This document shows, in pieces, positions 8,289 through 16,300 of a DNA stretch of 64,000 nucleotides; the first letter of the stretch is position 1, and each line of letters opens with the position of its first letter. The notes beneath the pieces are model-generated. The model was not told the DNA's origin, did not search any database, and was given only the letters and a program-made list of their open reading frames with translations. The stretch spans positions 310,001 through 374,000 of the forward strand of contig NZ_JABXGD010000002.1 in the NCBI RefSeq assembly GCF_022627955.1, given 5' to 3'. The DNA is from Microbacterium sp. C5A9 (GTDB lineage: Bacteria; Actinomycetota; Actinomycetes; Actinomycetales; Microbacteriaceae). The position numbers were made by a program, and so were the translations under genes.

Positions 8289-9611
8289 TCAGGCCTCCTG
8301 GAAGGCTCGAGCCAGCAGCGGCCTGGTCGTCTGGGTGCTCACCCAGACGATGCCGATTCCGAGGACCAGCACGATCCCGATCGTGAGCAGCGACGCCGGT
8401 GCCGTGATCAGCGCCATTCCGAGAAGCGGGAACACGAGGATTCCCGCGCAGAGGGCGGAGCCGATCGACACGGCGAGCAGAGGCGACATGACGGCTCGCT
8501 GGCGTGCGCTGTGCACCGTCTCCATCGGCATCCCCAGCCGGTGCAGGCTCGTGTGCAGCTCTCGCTGATCGAGGACGGAGGCCGCCTGGTTCACACCGAC
8601 GGACGCCGCGACCATGAGGAAGGACGCCACCAGCGTGATGATGAGACCGGTGCGGATGTCGGCCGCGAGTGCGGCGTCGGCCGCGTTCAGGTCCGCGCTG
8701 GACATGACGTTCAGAAGGGACACTCCCGTGCCCGCGAACACCGCGATGAAGCTGGTCATCGCGACACCGCTGACCTGACGCCATGCCGCCTGGGGCGAGT
8801 CGAGGACGATCCGCGCCGCGAGCAGGCCGGACGGCGTCTCGGCGCGGCGGAGGTGCAGTGATGCTCCGACTCTGAGCACCCAGGGGCCGATGACGTTCAC
8901 GACGGCGAGGGCGACGGCGAAGAGGACGGCGAGGACCACGATCGTCACGGTGAGGTCGGCCACCGCAGGGAAGATCTTGATCATCACGAAGATGCCCGCG
9001 AGGACCGCCACCCCGACCACGACGCGGAGCCAGTGCGCGGGCGAGGCGGTGGCGCGAAGACGGACGCCGAGGGGCGAGATGACCACTCGTCTGAGGCCGA
9101 GTGCGGCGCTGGCCGCGGCGAGAAGGAGCACCGCGACCACCACGCCCGTACCGACGAGGGGCGGCATCAGCACCGCGCCGAGTCCGAGCGGACTGCCGCG
9201 GAAGGGGATCATGCCGATCAGCGGGGAGATCGCCAGATGTGCGAGCACGCCGATGAGTGCCCCCGCGGCCGCGACCAACACGGATTCGACGACGGTCGCG
9301 ACGCCCACACCGAGGGGAGTGACCCCCAGAAGCCGCAGAGTGGAGAGTCTCTCATCGCGACGTCGTGCGGAAAGCCGGGCGGCGGCACCGCCGAGGTTCA
9401 TGAGCGGCACGACGAGGAGCACGAGCGCGATGGCTGCCAGAGCCTGGTAGAGGGGAGCCTCGGGATCCGTCCAGGTCCAGAACGACTGTGCGCCCCCGAC
9501 CACCGTCAGCACGAGCGCGGTGACGATCGCGAAGGCCACGACGGGCAGCACCAGGACGGAGCTCTGCCCCTTTGCCGGTCGGAAGAGCAGCAGGAGGGTG
9601 CGAGCGTTCAC
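8289..9611 (-). CDS. FtsX-like ABC transporter permease
   Basis: This is a polytopic membrane protein of 440 residues with the FtsX/MacB-type permease organisation. A first transmembrane helix (LVLPVVAFAIVTALVLTVV, near residues 18-36) is followed by clusters of helices at about 65-170, 210-265 and 300-430. The GTG start at 9611 shares the GTGA overlap with the ATP-binding gene stop, which decides the start over a longer reading frame upstream. With the preceding gene it forms a two-component exporter of unknown substrate. Such pairs often export antimicrobial peptides or lipids, but nothing here shows which. Confidence 0.85.
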   Translation of the reverse strand: MNARTLLLLFRPAKGQSSVLVLPVVAFAIVTALVLTVVGGAQSFWTWTDPEAPLYQALAAIALVLLVVPLMNLGGAAARLSARRRDERLSTLRLLGVTPLGVGVATVVESVLVAAAGALIGVLAHLAISPLIGMIPFRGSPLGLGAVLMPPLVGTGVVVAVLLLAAASAALGLRRVVISPLGVRLRATASPAHWLRVVVGVAVLAGIFVMIKIFPAVADLTVTIVVLAVLFAVALAVVNVIGPWVLRVGASLHLRRAETPSGLLAARIVLDSPQAAWRQVSGVAMTSFIAVFAGTGVSLLNVMSSADLNAADAALAADIRTGLIITLVASFLMVAASVGVNQAASVLDQRELHTSLHRLGMPMETVHSARQRAVMSPLLAVSIGSALCAGILVFPLLGMALITAPASLLTIGIVLVLGIGIVWVSTQTTRPLLARAFQEA

Positions 9612-10303
9612 GCGGCGACCTCCGTCCCGGCGATGCGACCGTCGCGGACGGCCACGGTGCGTGAGCATCGAGCGGCGACCTCGGAGTCGTGGGTGACGAC
9701 GAGCAGCGTGCGGCCCTGCCCCGTCGTCGACCACAGCAGTGCGTCCATGACCTCGTGCGAGGTCTGCGAATCGAGCGCGCCGGTCGGCTCGTCGGCGAAC
9801 ACCAGGTCGGCGCCGGTCGCCTGCGCGCGGGCGATCGCGACGCGCTGAGCCTGACCGCCGGACAGCTCTCCGATCCGGCGGTCCTCCATTCCGGAGAGTC
9901 CGAGCGCAGCGAGCCACGACGCGGCATGGGCGACCGCATCCGCTCTCTTCACTCCGGTGATCATGGAGGCGAGAGCGACGTTCTCGACCGCGGTGAGCTC
10001 GGGGATCAGGAGACCCTGCTGGAAGACGAACCCGAACCTCTCGCGACGGAGCCGTGACCGCGCGGACTCCCCGAGCCCGGCGACGTCGACCGGGCTCCCC
10101 CCGGATGGCTGGAAGCTGACGGTTCCGGAATCGGGCGTGATGATCCCGGCGAGCACGTGCAGCAGTGTGGTCTTGCCGGATCCTGACGCGCCCATGATCG
10201 CCACGGACTCGCCGCGGAGGATCGTCAGATCGACCCCGGCGAGTGCATGGGTGGTTCCGTAGGACTTGGTGAGGTGTCGGGCTTCGAGCACGGATGCGTT
10301 CAT
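9608..10303 (-). CDS. ABC transporter ATP-binding protein (LolD/MacB type)
   Basis: This 231-residue ATPase pairs with the downstream permease. Walker A is GASGSGKTT (residues 38-46), the signature is LSGGQ (147-151), and Walker B is LVFADE (167-172) followed by a typical PTGALDS. The start at 10303 follows a GGAGAC purine stretch; the same six bases separate it from a GAGGCT hexamer. The 87-bp stretch upstream, between this gene and the acetyltransferase operon on the same strand, carries inverted repeats that may be regulatory. Substrate unknown. Confidence 0.9.
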   Translation of the reverse strand: MNASVLEARHLTKSYGTTHALAGVDLTILRGESVAIMGASGSGKTTLLHVLAGIITPDSGTVSFQPSGGSPVDVAGLGESARSRLRRERFGFVFQQGLLIPELTAVENVALASMITGVKRADAVAHAASWLAALGLSGMEDRRIGELSGGQAQRVAIARAQATGADLVFADEPTGALDSQTSHEVMDALLWSTTGQGRTLLVVTHDSEVAARCSRTVAVRDGRIAGTEVAA

Positions 10304-10326
10304 GTCTCCAGCCTCGCGGCGGGGCC

Positions 10327-10382
10327 CCGATCGGTGCATCGGCCTGGCGGTGTATCCGTCATCGGCCCGGTACACCGATCGG
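10327..10382. repeat. nested inverted repeats upstream of the ABC exporter
   Basis: CCGATCGGTG at 10327-10336 is the exact inverse of CACCGATCGG at 10373-10382. Inside them CGGTGTA (10348-10354) is inverse to TACACCG (10371-10377). They lie between the GNAT operon stop and the exporter start, and could be an operator for the exporter or a hairpin at the operon end. No T-run supports a terminator. Confidence 0.5.
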
Positions 10383-10390
10383 ATGATCTC

Positions 10391-11470
10391 TCAGAGACGC
10401 TTCTGCCAGGCCCCCGCGTACGAGACCGCGACGAAGCCGAGCGCTTCGTTGATGCCCAGCATCGGACGGTTCTCCTCAGCGTTGAACGTCGAGACCGCGG
10501 GGGACAGGGACATCAGGTCCCGCCACAGCAGGAGGTTCGCGCACTTGACGACGGTTCCCAGGCGGTGCCCGCGGTGATCACTCGACACGAGCGTTCCGAG
10601 CTGGTGGGTGACGCTCGCGCGGTCGGCCCCGACGAGCAGCTCGTTGTACGCGACGAGAGCACCGGTCGGCACATGCTCGACCGCGACGATCGAGAGAGCC
10701 TGTCCGGCACCCGTGAGCCGATTCTCCCGGCGTACGACCCTGTCGGCGTCCCAGACCTCTGCGACGAAGTCCATGTCTCCGCTCGGCGCGTCCGTCGACA
10801 GCCGCGCGAGGATCGCCGCATAGCCGTCCCGGCGATCCGCCGGAGTCGGTGCCATCCACTGCAGGGTGCGATAGTCGGGGCCGGCCGCCGTCTCTGCGGC
10901 CTCGAGAGCAGCACGGACCGGCGCGGGATCGGACCTCAGGTCGAACTCGCTGTTGCGCTCCACCTGCTCGAACTCGTAGCCGCGCGCCGTCAGGACATCG
11001 GAGAGAGGCGTCGCAGGGATGCGTCCCCAGCCCGTCCTCGGCGTGATCATGCGGTCGGCGTCGATCGGTCGGTGCAGCGTCCAGGTCTGCGCGAGGGAGC
11101 GTCCGTGCGCGCGTGCTTCGGATTCGGCGAGCGAGAGCAGCGCATCCTCGACGCCATGGCCCCAGTGCCGGGCAGGGACCATCAGATCGATCTCCGCCGC
11201 CTGAGCGTCCTCCTCCTGCGGGTAGTCGATCGTGACCATGCCCACGATCTCATCTCCGTGTCGCGCGACGAAGCCGGTGCAGAGCGTGTCGGTGGGATCC
11301 CGCCAGGATGCCAGCAGCTGTGCCGCATCCGGTGCGATGTCCGGCAGACCGACCGCTTCGTCGCATATCAGGCGGTTCAGCTCACCGTACGCGCGGAAAT
11401 CCGCACCTTCGTCGTCCTCGAGCGACGTCGGGACGATGAGGGGAGTGATCGTCAGGGCGATCGTCGTCAT
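10391..11470 (-). CDS. tandem-GNAT family N-acetyltransferase, second paralog
   Basis: This 359-residue protein looks like two GNAT folds in a row. The N-terminal half contains a GNAT-like core (DEIVGMVTIDYP, then a long helix after HWGHGVEDALL). The C-terminal half has VPTGALVAYNELLV and the acetyl-CoA loop DHRGHRLGTVVK, ending EENRPMLGINEALGFVAV, the usual GNAT C-terminal segment. Mycothiol synthase (MshD) has a similar duplicated layout, but the match is only architectural. The ATG overlaps the stop of the upstream paralog by 4 bp (ATGA). The two share the ending motif and overall plan and must derive from a tandem duplication. Substrate unknown. Confidence 0.8.
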   Translation of the reverse strand: MTTIALTITPLIVPTSLEDDEGADFRAYGELNRLICDEAVGLPDIAPDAAQLLASWRDPTDTLCTGFVARHGDEIVGMVTIDYPQEEDAQAAEIDLMVPARHWGHGVEDALLSLAESEARAHGRSLAQTWTLHRPIDADRMITPRTGWGRIPATPLSDVLTARGYEFEQVERNSEFDLRSDPAPVRAALEAAETAAGPDYRTLQWMAPTPADRRDGYAAILARLSTDAPSGDMDFVAEVWDADRVVRRENRLTGAGQALSIVAVEHVPTGALVAYNELLVGADRASVTHQLGTLVSSDHRGHRLGTVVKCANLLLWRDLMSLSPAVSTFNAEENRPMLGINEALGFVAVSYAGAWQKRL

Positions 11471-12555
11471 GACAGTTCCTTCTTCCAGGCGCCTTCGTAG
11501 GCGATGGCGGTGAAGCCCAGGGCCTCGTTGATGGAGAGCATCGGCCGGTTCTCCTCGGCGTTGTAGGTGATGACGTCGCGCGACGACGGAGCGACCTCCG
11601 CCCAGGCGAGGAGGGCCGCGCATTTCACGAGCTGTCCGAGCCGGTTGCCCCGGTGCTCCTTCAGAACCAGCGTGTCGTGCTGATGGGTCGTGGCTGTCAG
11701 GTCGGGACCGATCCCGAGCTCGGTGAACGCCGCGAGCTCTCCCGTCGCGATGTGCTGCGCGAAGGTCACCTGCATCGTCTGCGCCATCTCGGCGATGCGC
11801 TCCTCAGCGGCGGTGACTCGGGCGGCGTCCCAGGACTCCTCGTCCGTCTCGAGATCCGCGGACGGCGCGTCCGTCGACATCCGCGACTTCAGCCACGCGT
11901 ATCCGTCGAGGTGCTCCGCCGGGGTCGGGACGGTCCACTGCAGCACGCGGTACTCGGTGGAGAACCGTCGAGCGTCGTCGAGGAGGTCGCGAGCGCGGTC
12001 CCACGCATCGACGTCCAGATCGAGCCGACTCACCCGGTAGACCTGCTCGAGGGTGAATCCGTGCCGCGTGAGGAACCGTGCGACGTGGTCATCCGGCACG
12101 CTGCCGAATCCGGTGCGTGCGTCGAGGCGGGAGCCGGAGCTCGCCTGCTGCTCGGTCCAGTTCTGGATCACGGAGCGCCCGTGTTCGCGGGCGACCGCCT
12201 CGATGTGCGGCATGATCGCCGTGCCGATCCCTCGACCCCAGACCCGCGGATGGATCTCGATCGCGGCGATGGCGACGCGGGATCCCTCCTCGTGCGGGAT
12301 GTCGACGACGGTACGACCGACCATCTCGCCGTCGACGCGAACCGCCCACACGACCGTCGTCCGCTCCGCGCGGGAGCGCAGGAGCGGCAGCAGGGCCTCG
12401 GGCGCGAGGTCCTGCTCGGTCCGTCCGGTGAGTTCGCGGTAGACCTCGTTGCGGACGCGGGAGAGTTCGCGGAACTCTCCCGCGTCCGCGGCATCCGCTC
12501 GCGCAGGCAGCACGAGCGGATGCAGCGTTGCACCATCGATGAGGGTGATGCTCAT
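11467..12555 (-). CDS. tandem-GNAT family N-acetyltransferase, first paralog
   Basis: This is a 362-residue paralog of the next gene. The N-terminal GNAT half reads GEMVGRTVVDIPHEEG, then VWGRGIGTAIMPHIEA, a good acetyl-CoA loop (RGIGTA). The C-terminal half reads ATGELAAFTELGIG, then EHRGNRLGQLVK and EENRPMLSINEALGFTAI. Both halves therefore keep plausible acetyl-CoA-binding motifs, while the downstream paralog has a degenerate first loop (HWGHGVEDA). It starts 13 bp after the 92-aa gene, in one operon. Related double-GNAT proteins occur widely in Microbacteriaceae; I know of no assigned substrate. Confidence 0.8.
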   Translation of the reverse strand: MSITLIDGATLHPLVLPARADAADAGEFRELSRVRNEVYRELTGRTEQDLAPEALLPLLRSRAERTTVVWAVRVDGEMVGRTVVDIPHEEGSRVAIAAIEIHPRVWGRGIGTAIMPHIEAVAREHGRSVIQNWTEQQASSGSRLDARTGFGSVPDDHVARFLTRHGFTLEQVYRVSRLDLDVDAWDRARDLLDDARRFSTEYRVLQWTVPTPAEHLDGYAWLKSRMSTDAPSADLETDEESWDAARVTAAEERIAEMAQTMQVTFAQHIATGELAAFTELGIGPDLTATTHQHDTLVLKEHRGNRLGQLVKCAALLAWAEVAPSSRDVITYNAEENRPMLSINEALGFTAIAYEGAWKKELS

Positions 12556-12568
12556 GGTCGTCTCCAGG

Positions 12569-12847
12569 TCAGCGCAGCTGTCGCTGCAGATCGAACGTCA
12601 TCAGGGCGAGCGCCTCAGCGGCGGGACGCTCTCGTTTCTCCAGGTGGAGCGGGTCGACCGAGAAGGTCGACGCGCGCCGTGCCGGCCGAGGCCGCTGAGC
12701 GCGCTGGAGCAGCCAGAGGCCGACTCGGAGCGAGAGACGATCGGCGAGCGCGAGGCGCCGCAGGTCGTCGGGTACGGGGATGTGGAGGACCTGCTGGTCC
12801 TCGGTATCCGGTGGATGGGTGGTGCTGCGGTACAGCGTGGTGTTCAC
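12569..12847 (-). CDS. 92-residue protein of unknown function
   Basis: I do not recognise this protein. The GTG start at 12847 is preceded by AAGGA at 5-nt spacing, which selects it over a longer frame. The sequence begins VNTTLYRSTTHP, has a central helix-rich segment (LALADRLSLRVGLWLLQRAQ) that could be amphipathic, then a basic stretch (RPRPARRAS), and ends with ALMTFDLQRQLR. No signal peptide or cysteine is seen. It is the first structural gene after a hairpin-rich leader and precedes the two double-GNAT genes, so it may work with or regulate them. Codon use is like its neighbours. Confidence 0.65.
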   Translation of the reverse strand: MNTTLYRSTTHPPDTEDQQVLHIPVPDDLRRLALADRLSLRVGLWLLQRAQRPRPARRASTFSVDPLHLEKRERPAAEALALMTFDLQRQLR

Positions 12848-13100
12848 GATGATCCTTCGAGATGTGTGGTGTGGAGGGGGTCGAGAGGTCCCTGTCATCC
12901 GTCGGAGCAGACTCCATGACGGATGACGGGACGCGAAGCCCGACGAGACCCCGACGGCGCGAGGACGCAGATGCCGGGTCGGCGGGATCCGTGATCTGAC
13001 TGCAGATCAGAGGGTGGCGCGCGAAGGTGCGCGGCGGAGGACGGTAATCGCAGGTCTCAGACCTGGTGCCGGCGTGCGGCGGAGTCCCCGGACAGCAGTG
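12848..13100 (-). promoter_or_regulatory. hairpin-rich untranslated leader upstream of the GNAT operon
   Basis: These 253 bases separate a short ORF from the operon. Three stems stand out: 13051-13065 (6 bp, 3-nt loop), 12992-13009 (7 bp, 4-nt loop), and 12891-12930, where 13-nt arms (one mismatch) enclose a further 4-bp stem with a CAGA loop. No run of T follows the big hairpin on either strand, so it is not a standard intrinsic terminator. A regulatory leader is an inference from its position after a small ORF. Confidence 0.5.
12891..12930. repeat. long near-perfect inverted repeat
   Basis: The arms are 12891-12903 and 12918-12930, with 12 of 13 positions complementary. Inside, GGAG (12904-12907) pairs with CTCC (12912-12915). 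The combined stem is about 16 bp and is the strongest structure in this intergenic region. Confidence 0.75.
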
Positions 13101-13205
13101 CTACGAGAGCGTGCTGATCTGGACGCCGGCGGTTACCGAGTGCGCAGTGCGCGGCGCGAATGGCGCGGCGAGGCCTGTGGCCTGTGCGGTGAGTGTGATC
13201 ATCAT
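13101..13205 (-). CDS. putative 34-residue leader peptide
   Basis: A near-consensus Shine-Dalgarno sequence (AAAGGAGGT, 13219-13211) is 5-6 nt from ATGATG, opening a 34-codon ORF that begins MMITLTAQATG and ends ISTLS before TAG. It has no recognisable domain. Its position between a strong-looking promoter and a hairpin-rich 253-nt leader suggests a regulatory upstream ORF rather than a functional protein. Translation is inferred from the ribosome-binding site only. The second ATG (13202) is an alternative start. Confidence 0.5.
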   Translation of the reverse strand: MMITLTAQATGLAAPFAPRTAHSVTAGVQISTLS

Positions 13206-13207
13206 CG

Positions 13208-13241
13208 GTAACCTCCTTTCGTGTGGCGATCCGGAGGTTAC
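13208..13241. repeat. 9-bp inverted repeat flanking the leader transcription start
   Basis: GTAACCTCC (13208-13216, plus strand) is the exact inverse of GGAGGTTAC (13233-13241). One arm contains the Shine-Dalgarno of the small ORF; the other overlaps the end of the -10 element. With the predicted start site near 13232 the second arm is not transcribed, so this is more likely a DNA-level operator than an RNA hairpin. Confidence 0.55.
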
Positions 13242-13269
13242 GGTAGCGACACCCGGGCGTGTCCGTCAA
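13240..13269 (-). promoter_or_regulatory. sigma70-type promoter with palindrome in spacer, GNAT operon
   Basis: On the minus strand the -35 is TTGACG (13269-13264) and the -10 is TACCGT (13245-13240), separated by 18 bp. The spacer contains GACAC-N6-GTGTC (13248-13263). This is the best-matched -35/-10 pair I found in the window. A palindrome there would suit a repressor, or an activator acting on the spacer. Confidence 0.65.
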
Positions 13270-13356
13270 GCAGGCACGGCGTGGATCGGCGTGTCGCGAC
13301 CTGCCGCGGTTCGGCGTGATCCCGCGCGGGATGCCGGGAAAACCGCGTGATTCCGG

Positions 13357-13362
13357 TAGCGT
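13357..13362 (+). promoter_or_regulatory. -10 element upstream of smc
   Basis: TAGCGT is followed by 6 nt and a GTG at 13369 that opens a 12-codon ORF overlapping the smc start. The smc ATG is 35 nt from the hexamer. Confidence 0.4.
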
Positions 13363-13397
13363 ATGGGCGTGATTCACCCCGGAAGCGCGGCACGCGC

Positions 13398-16300
13398 ATG
13401 CATCTGAAGAGCCTGACCCTCAAGGGGTTCAAGTCCTTCGCGCAGCCGACCAGCTTCGTCTTCGAACCGGGAGTGACCTGCATCGTCGGTCCGAACGGAT
13501 CGGGCAAGTCGAACGTCGTCGACGCTCTCGCCTGGGTGATGGGCGAGCAGGGGGCGAAGACGCTCCGCGGCGGCAAGATGGAGGACGTGATCTTCGCGGG
13601 CACCTCGACCCGCGGTCCGCTCGGCCGCGCCGAGGTCCAGCTCACGATCGACAACAGCGACGGTGCCCTGCCGATCGACTACGCCGAGGTCACGATCAGC
13701 AGGACGCTGTTCCGAAACGGCTCCAGCGAGTACGCGATCAACGGCGAGAACTGCCGTCTGCTCGATGTGCAGGAGCTGCTGAGCGACTCGGGACTCGGTC
13801 GAGAGATGCACGTGATCGTCGGGCAGGGACGTCTCGACACGGTGCTTCAGGCGTCGCCCGAGGATCGTCGTGGCTTCATCGAGGAGGCCGCCGGCATCCT
13901 GAAGCATCGTCGTCGCAAGGAGAAGACCCTTCGCAAGCTCGACGCGATGGAGACGAACCTCACGCGCCTGAGCGACCTCGCCGGCGAGATCCGCAGGCAG
14001 CTGAAGCCGCTGGGACGCCAGGCGGAGATCGCTCGGGAGGCGCAGACCATCGCCGCGGTCGTGCGCGATGCCAAGGCGCGCATCTTCGCCGACGATGTCG
14101 TCGCACTCCGCACCGCTCTCGCCGATCACACGCGCACCGAACAGGAACGCCACACCGAACGGCTGGTCCTGAGCGACCAGGCCGAGGCCGTGCGTGCGAG
14201 CATCGCCCGCCTCGAGCAGGACCAGAACTCGGTGGCCGTCGACCAGGCGCGTGGGGTGGCTTTCGGTCTCGAGCAGGTGCAGGAGCGCATGCGCGGTCTG
14301 TACACGCTCGCGAACCAGCGCCTCGCTCTCCTGGGGTCGGAGGAGGACGATGCAGCGGTCACGGCGGTGACGGTCACGCAGAGCACGATCGACGACGCGC
14401 AGGACGAGATCACCGAGATCTCGGCCGGTCTCGGCGACGCCCAGGATGCTGCGACCGTGGCGAGCCGCGAGGTCGTGCACGCGCGCGCGGAGCTGGACAC
14501 GCTCGACGTCGACATCGCGGAGCAGAGCGCCCTGGTGTCTGCGTACGACATGCGTCTGAGCGCGCTTCGCGGGACGGCGGACGCCGCCGCGTCTGCTCTC
14601 GCCGCGGTGCGGGGCGCCGTCCTGCGGCAGGAGAACGCACTGGAGGCGGCGAACAACCGGCGCCGCGAGGCGGCCGAGGCACTCGACGGTATCGACCAGG
14701 CGGAGGCGCCGGAGGGGACGGCAGCGGAGCACTCCGCCGCGTACGACAGTGCGCAGCGCGCGGCCTCTGCCGCGGAAGCCGAGCGGGAGACGCTCCGGGA
14801 GCGTCTGCACGCTGCCGAGCGAGAGGTCGACGCGCTCACGGCCAAGTCGGCTGCTCTCGGCAGCGCACTCGCGATCTCGGGGGGTGCGGCCGAGATCGTC
14901 AAGGGCGGCGGCACAGGCATCCGTGGACTCGTGGGTGATTCCGTGCAGGTCAGAGCCGGTTTTGAGGCCGCGATCGCCGCGGTGCTGGGCCCGCTCGCCG
15001 AGGGTGTGCTCGTCGAGCGCTCCTCGGATGCGTTCGCTCTCGCGGCGGACGTCGCCGAGCATCACCGCGGAGTGGTCGACTTCGTCGTTGCCGAGGGCAT
15101 CCGTCCGTCGGTCGAGCTGCCGACGCTCGATGGCGTCACCCCGGCCGTCGACACCGTGACCGCCCCCGAGGGTGTGCTCGGAATCCTGTCCCACGTGCTC
15201 ATCGCGGACGGTCTCGACACGGCACGAGCGGCGCGCGCGACCCTCGACGCGGTCGGTGACGTTCTGACGACGATCGTCACGACCGCGGGCGATGTCGTCA
15301 CGGCGCAGACGGTGCGCACCGGATCGGGCGGTGAGCGCTCACGTCTCGAGCTCGCGGCCGAGCGCGACGCGGCCGACGAACGGCTCGCCGAAGTGCAGGT
15401 GATCGTCGACTCGCTGCGCGAAGCCCGCGCGGAGGCGGACGAGACGGTCGAGACATCACGTCGGCAAGCGAAGGATGCGCTCCGTGCTCTTCGTGAGCAC
15501 GATGCCGCGCTGGCCAGTCACGCCGAGCAGGTGAACCGCGTCACCGTGACGCATGAGTCGGCGGTCGCAGAGTGCGAGAGGCTCGAGACAGGGCTGGCGC
15601 AGGCACAGGCCGCGGTGGCGGATGCGGAGGCGAAGGCCGAGGCGGCCAAAGCCGAGGTCGACGCTGCCGTGTCCGCACCCCGACCGGTTCTCGACGCCTC
15701 GGCACGCGACGGTCTGCTCGAAGCACTGGAGTCGGCGCGTGAGAACGAGATCCGCGCGCGGCTCGAGATCGAGACGCTGCGCGAACGTGTGCGCGCAGCA
15801 CAGGCGCGGGTCGTGAGCCTCGAGCGCCAGCGGGAGCAGGAACGCGACGCCGCCGCGGAGGCGGCCCGTCGTGCGGTGATCCGGCGCGGTCAGCGCGAGG
15901 CGGCTGCCGGGGTCGCGGAAGAGCTCCCGCGCATCCTCGACTCGATCGATCGCTCGGTCACCGAGGCGCGGGTCGCGCTGGCGGAGGCCGAAGCGGCACG
16001 GTCCGCTCAGAATCACGAGCTGACCGCGCTTCGTGCTCAGGAGACCTCGTTGCGCGAGCGACTCGCAGGGCTCACGGAGAGTGTGCACGGACTCGAACTG
16101 CAGATCCACGAGAAGAAGCTGCACCTGCACAGTCTCCTGGAGCGCGTGGCATCGGAGCTCGCTCTCGATGAAGATATTCTCATTGCGGAATATGGACCCG
16201 ACCAGCTGATTCCGCGCGATCCGGGTGCACCGCCGACAGAAGACGGGCATTCCGACGACACCGCGATCCCCTTCGACCGGCGAATCCAACAACGGCGACT

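Noticed and set aside
12891..12930. Large hairpin as an intrinsic terminator of the leader transcript
   Set aside because: The stem is strong, but neither strand has a T-run after it, so a standard intrinsic terminator is not supported. It is kept only as a regulatory candidate.
13206..13300. WhiB7-type promoter for the GNAT operon
   Set aside because: WhiB7 targets have an AT-rich block just upstream of -35. Here that stretch is GC-rich, so this regulator is not supported despite the GNAT and leader context.
13374..15194. Open frame of about 600 codons on the minus strand opposite smc
   Set aside because: Antisense to the conserved SMC head and coiled coil; the long open run follows from codon bias.
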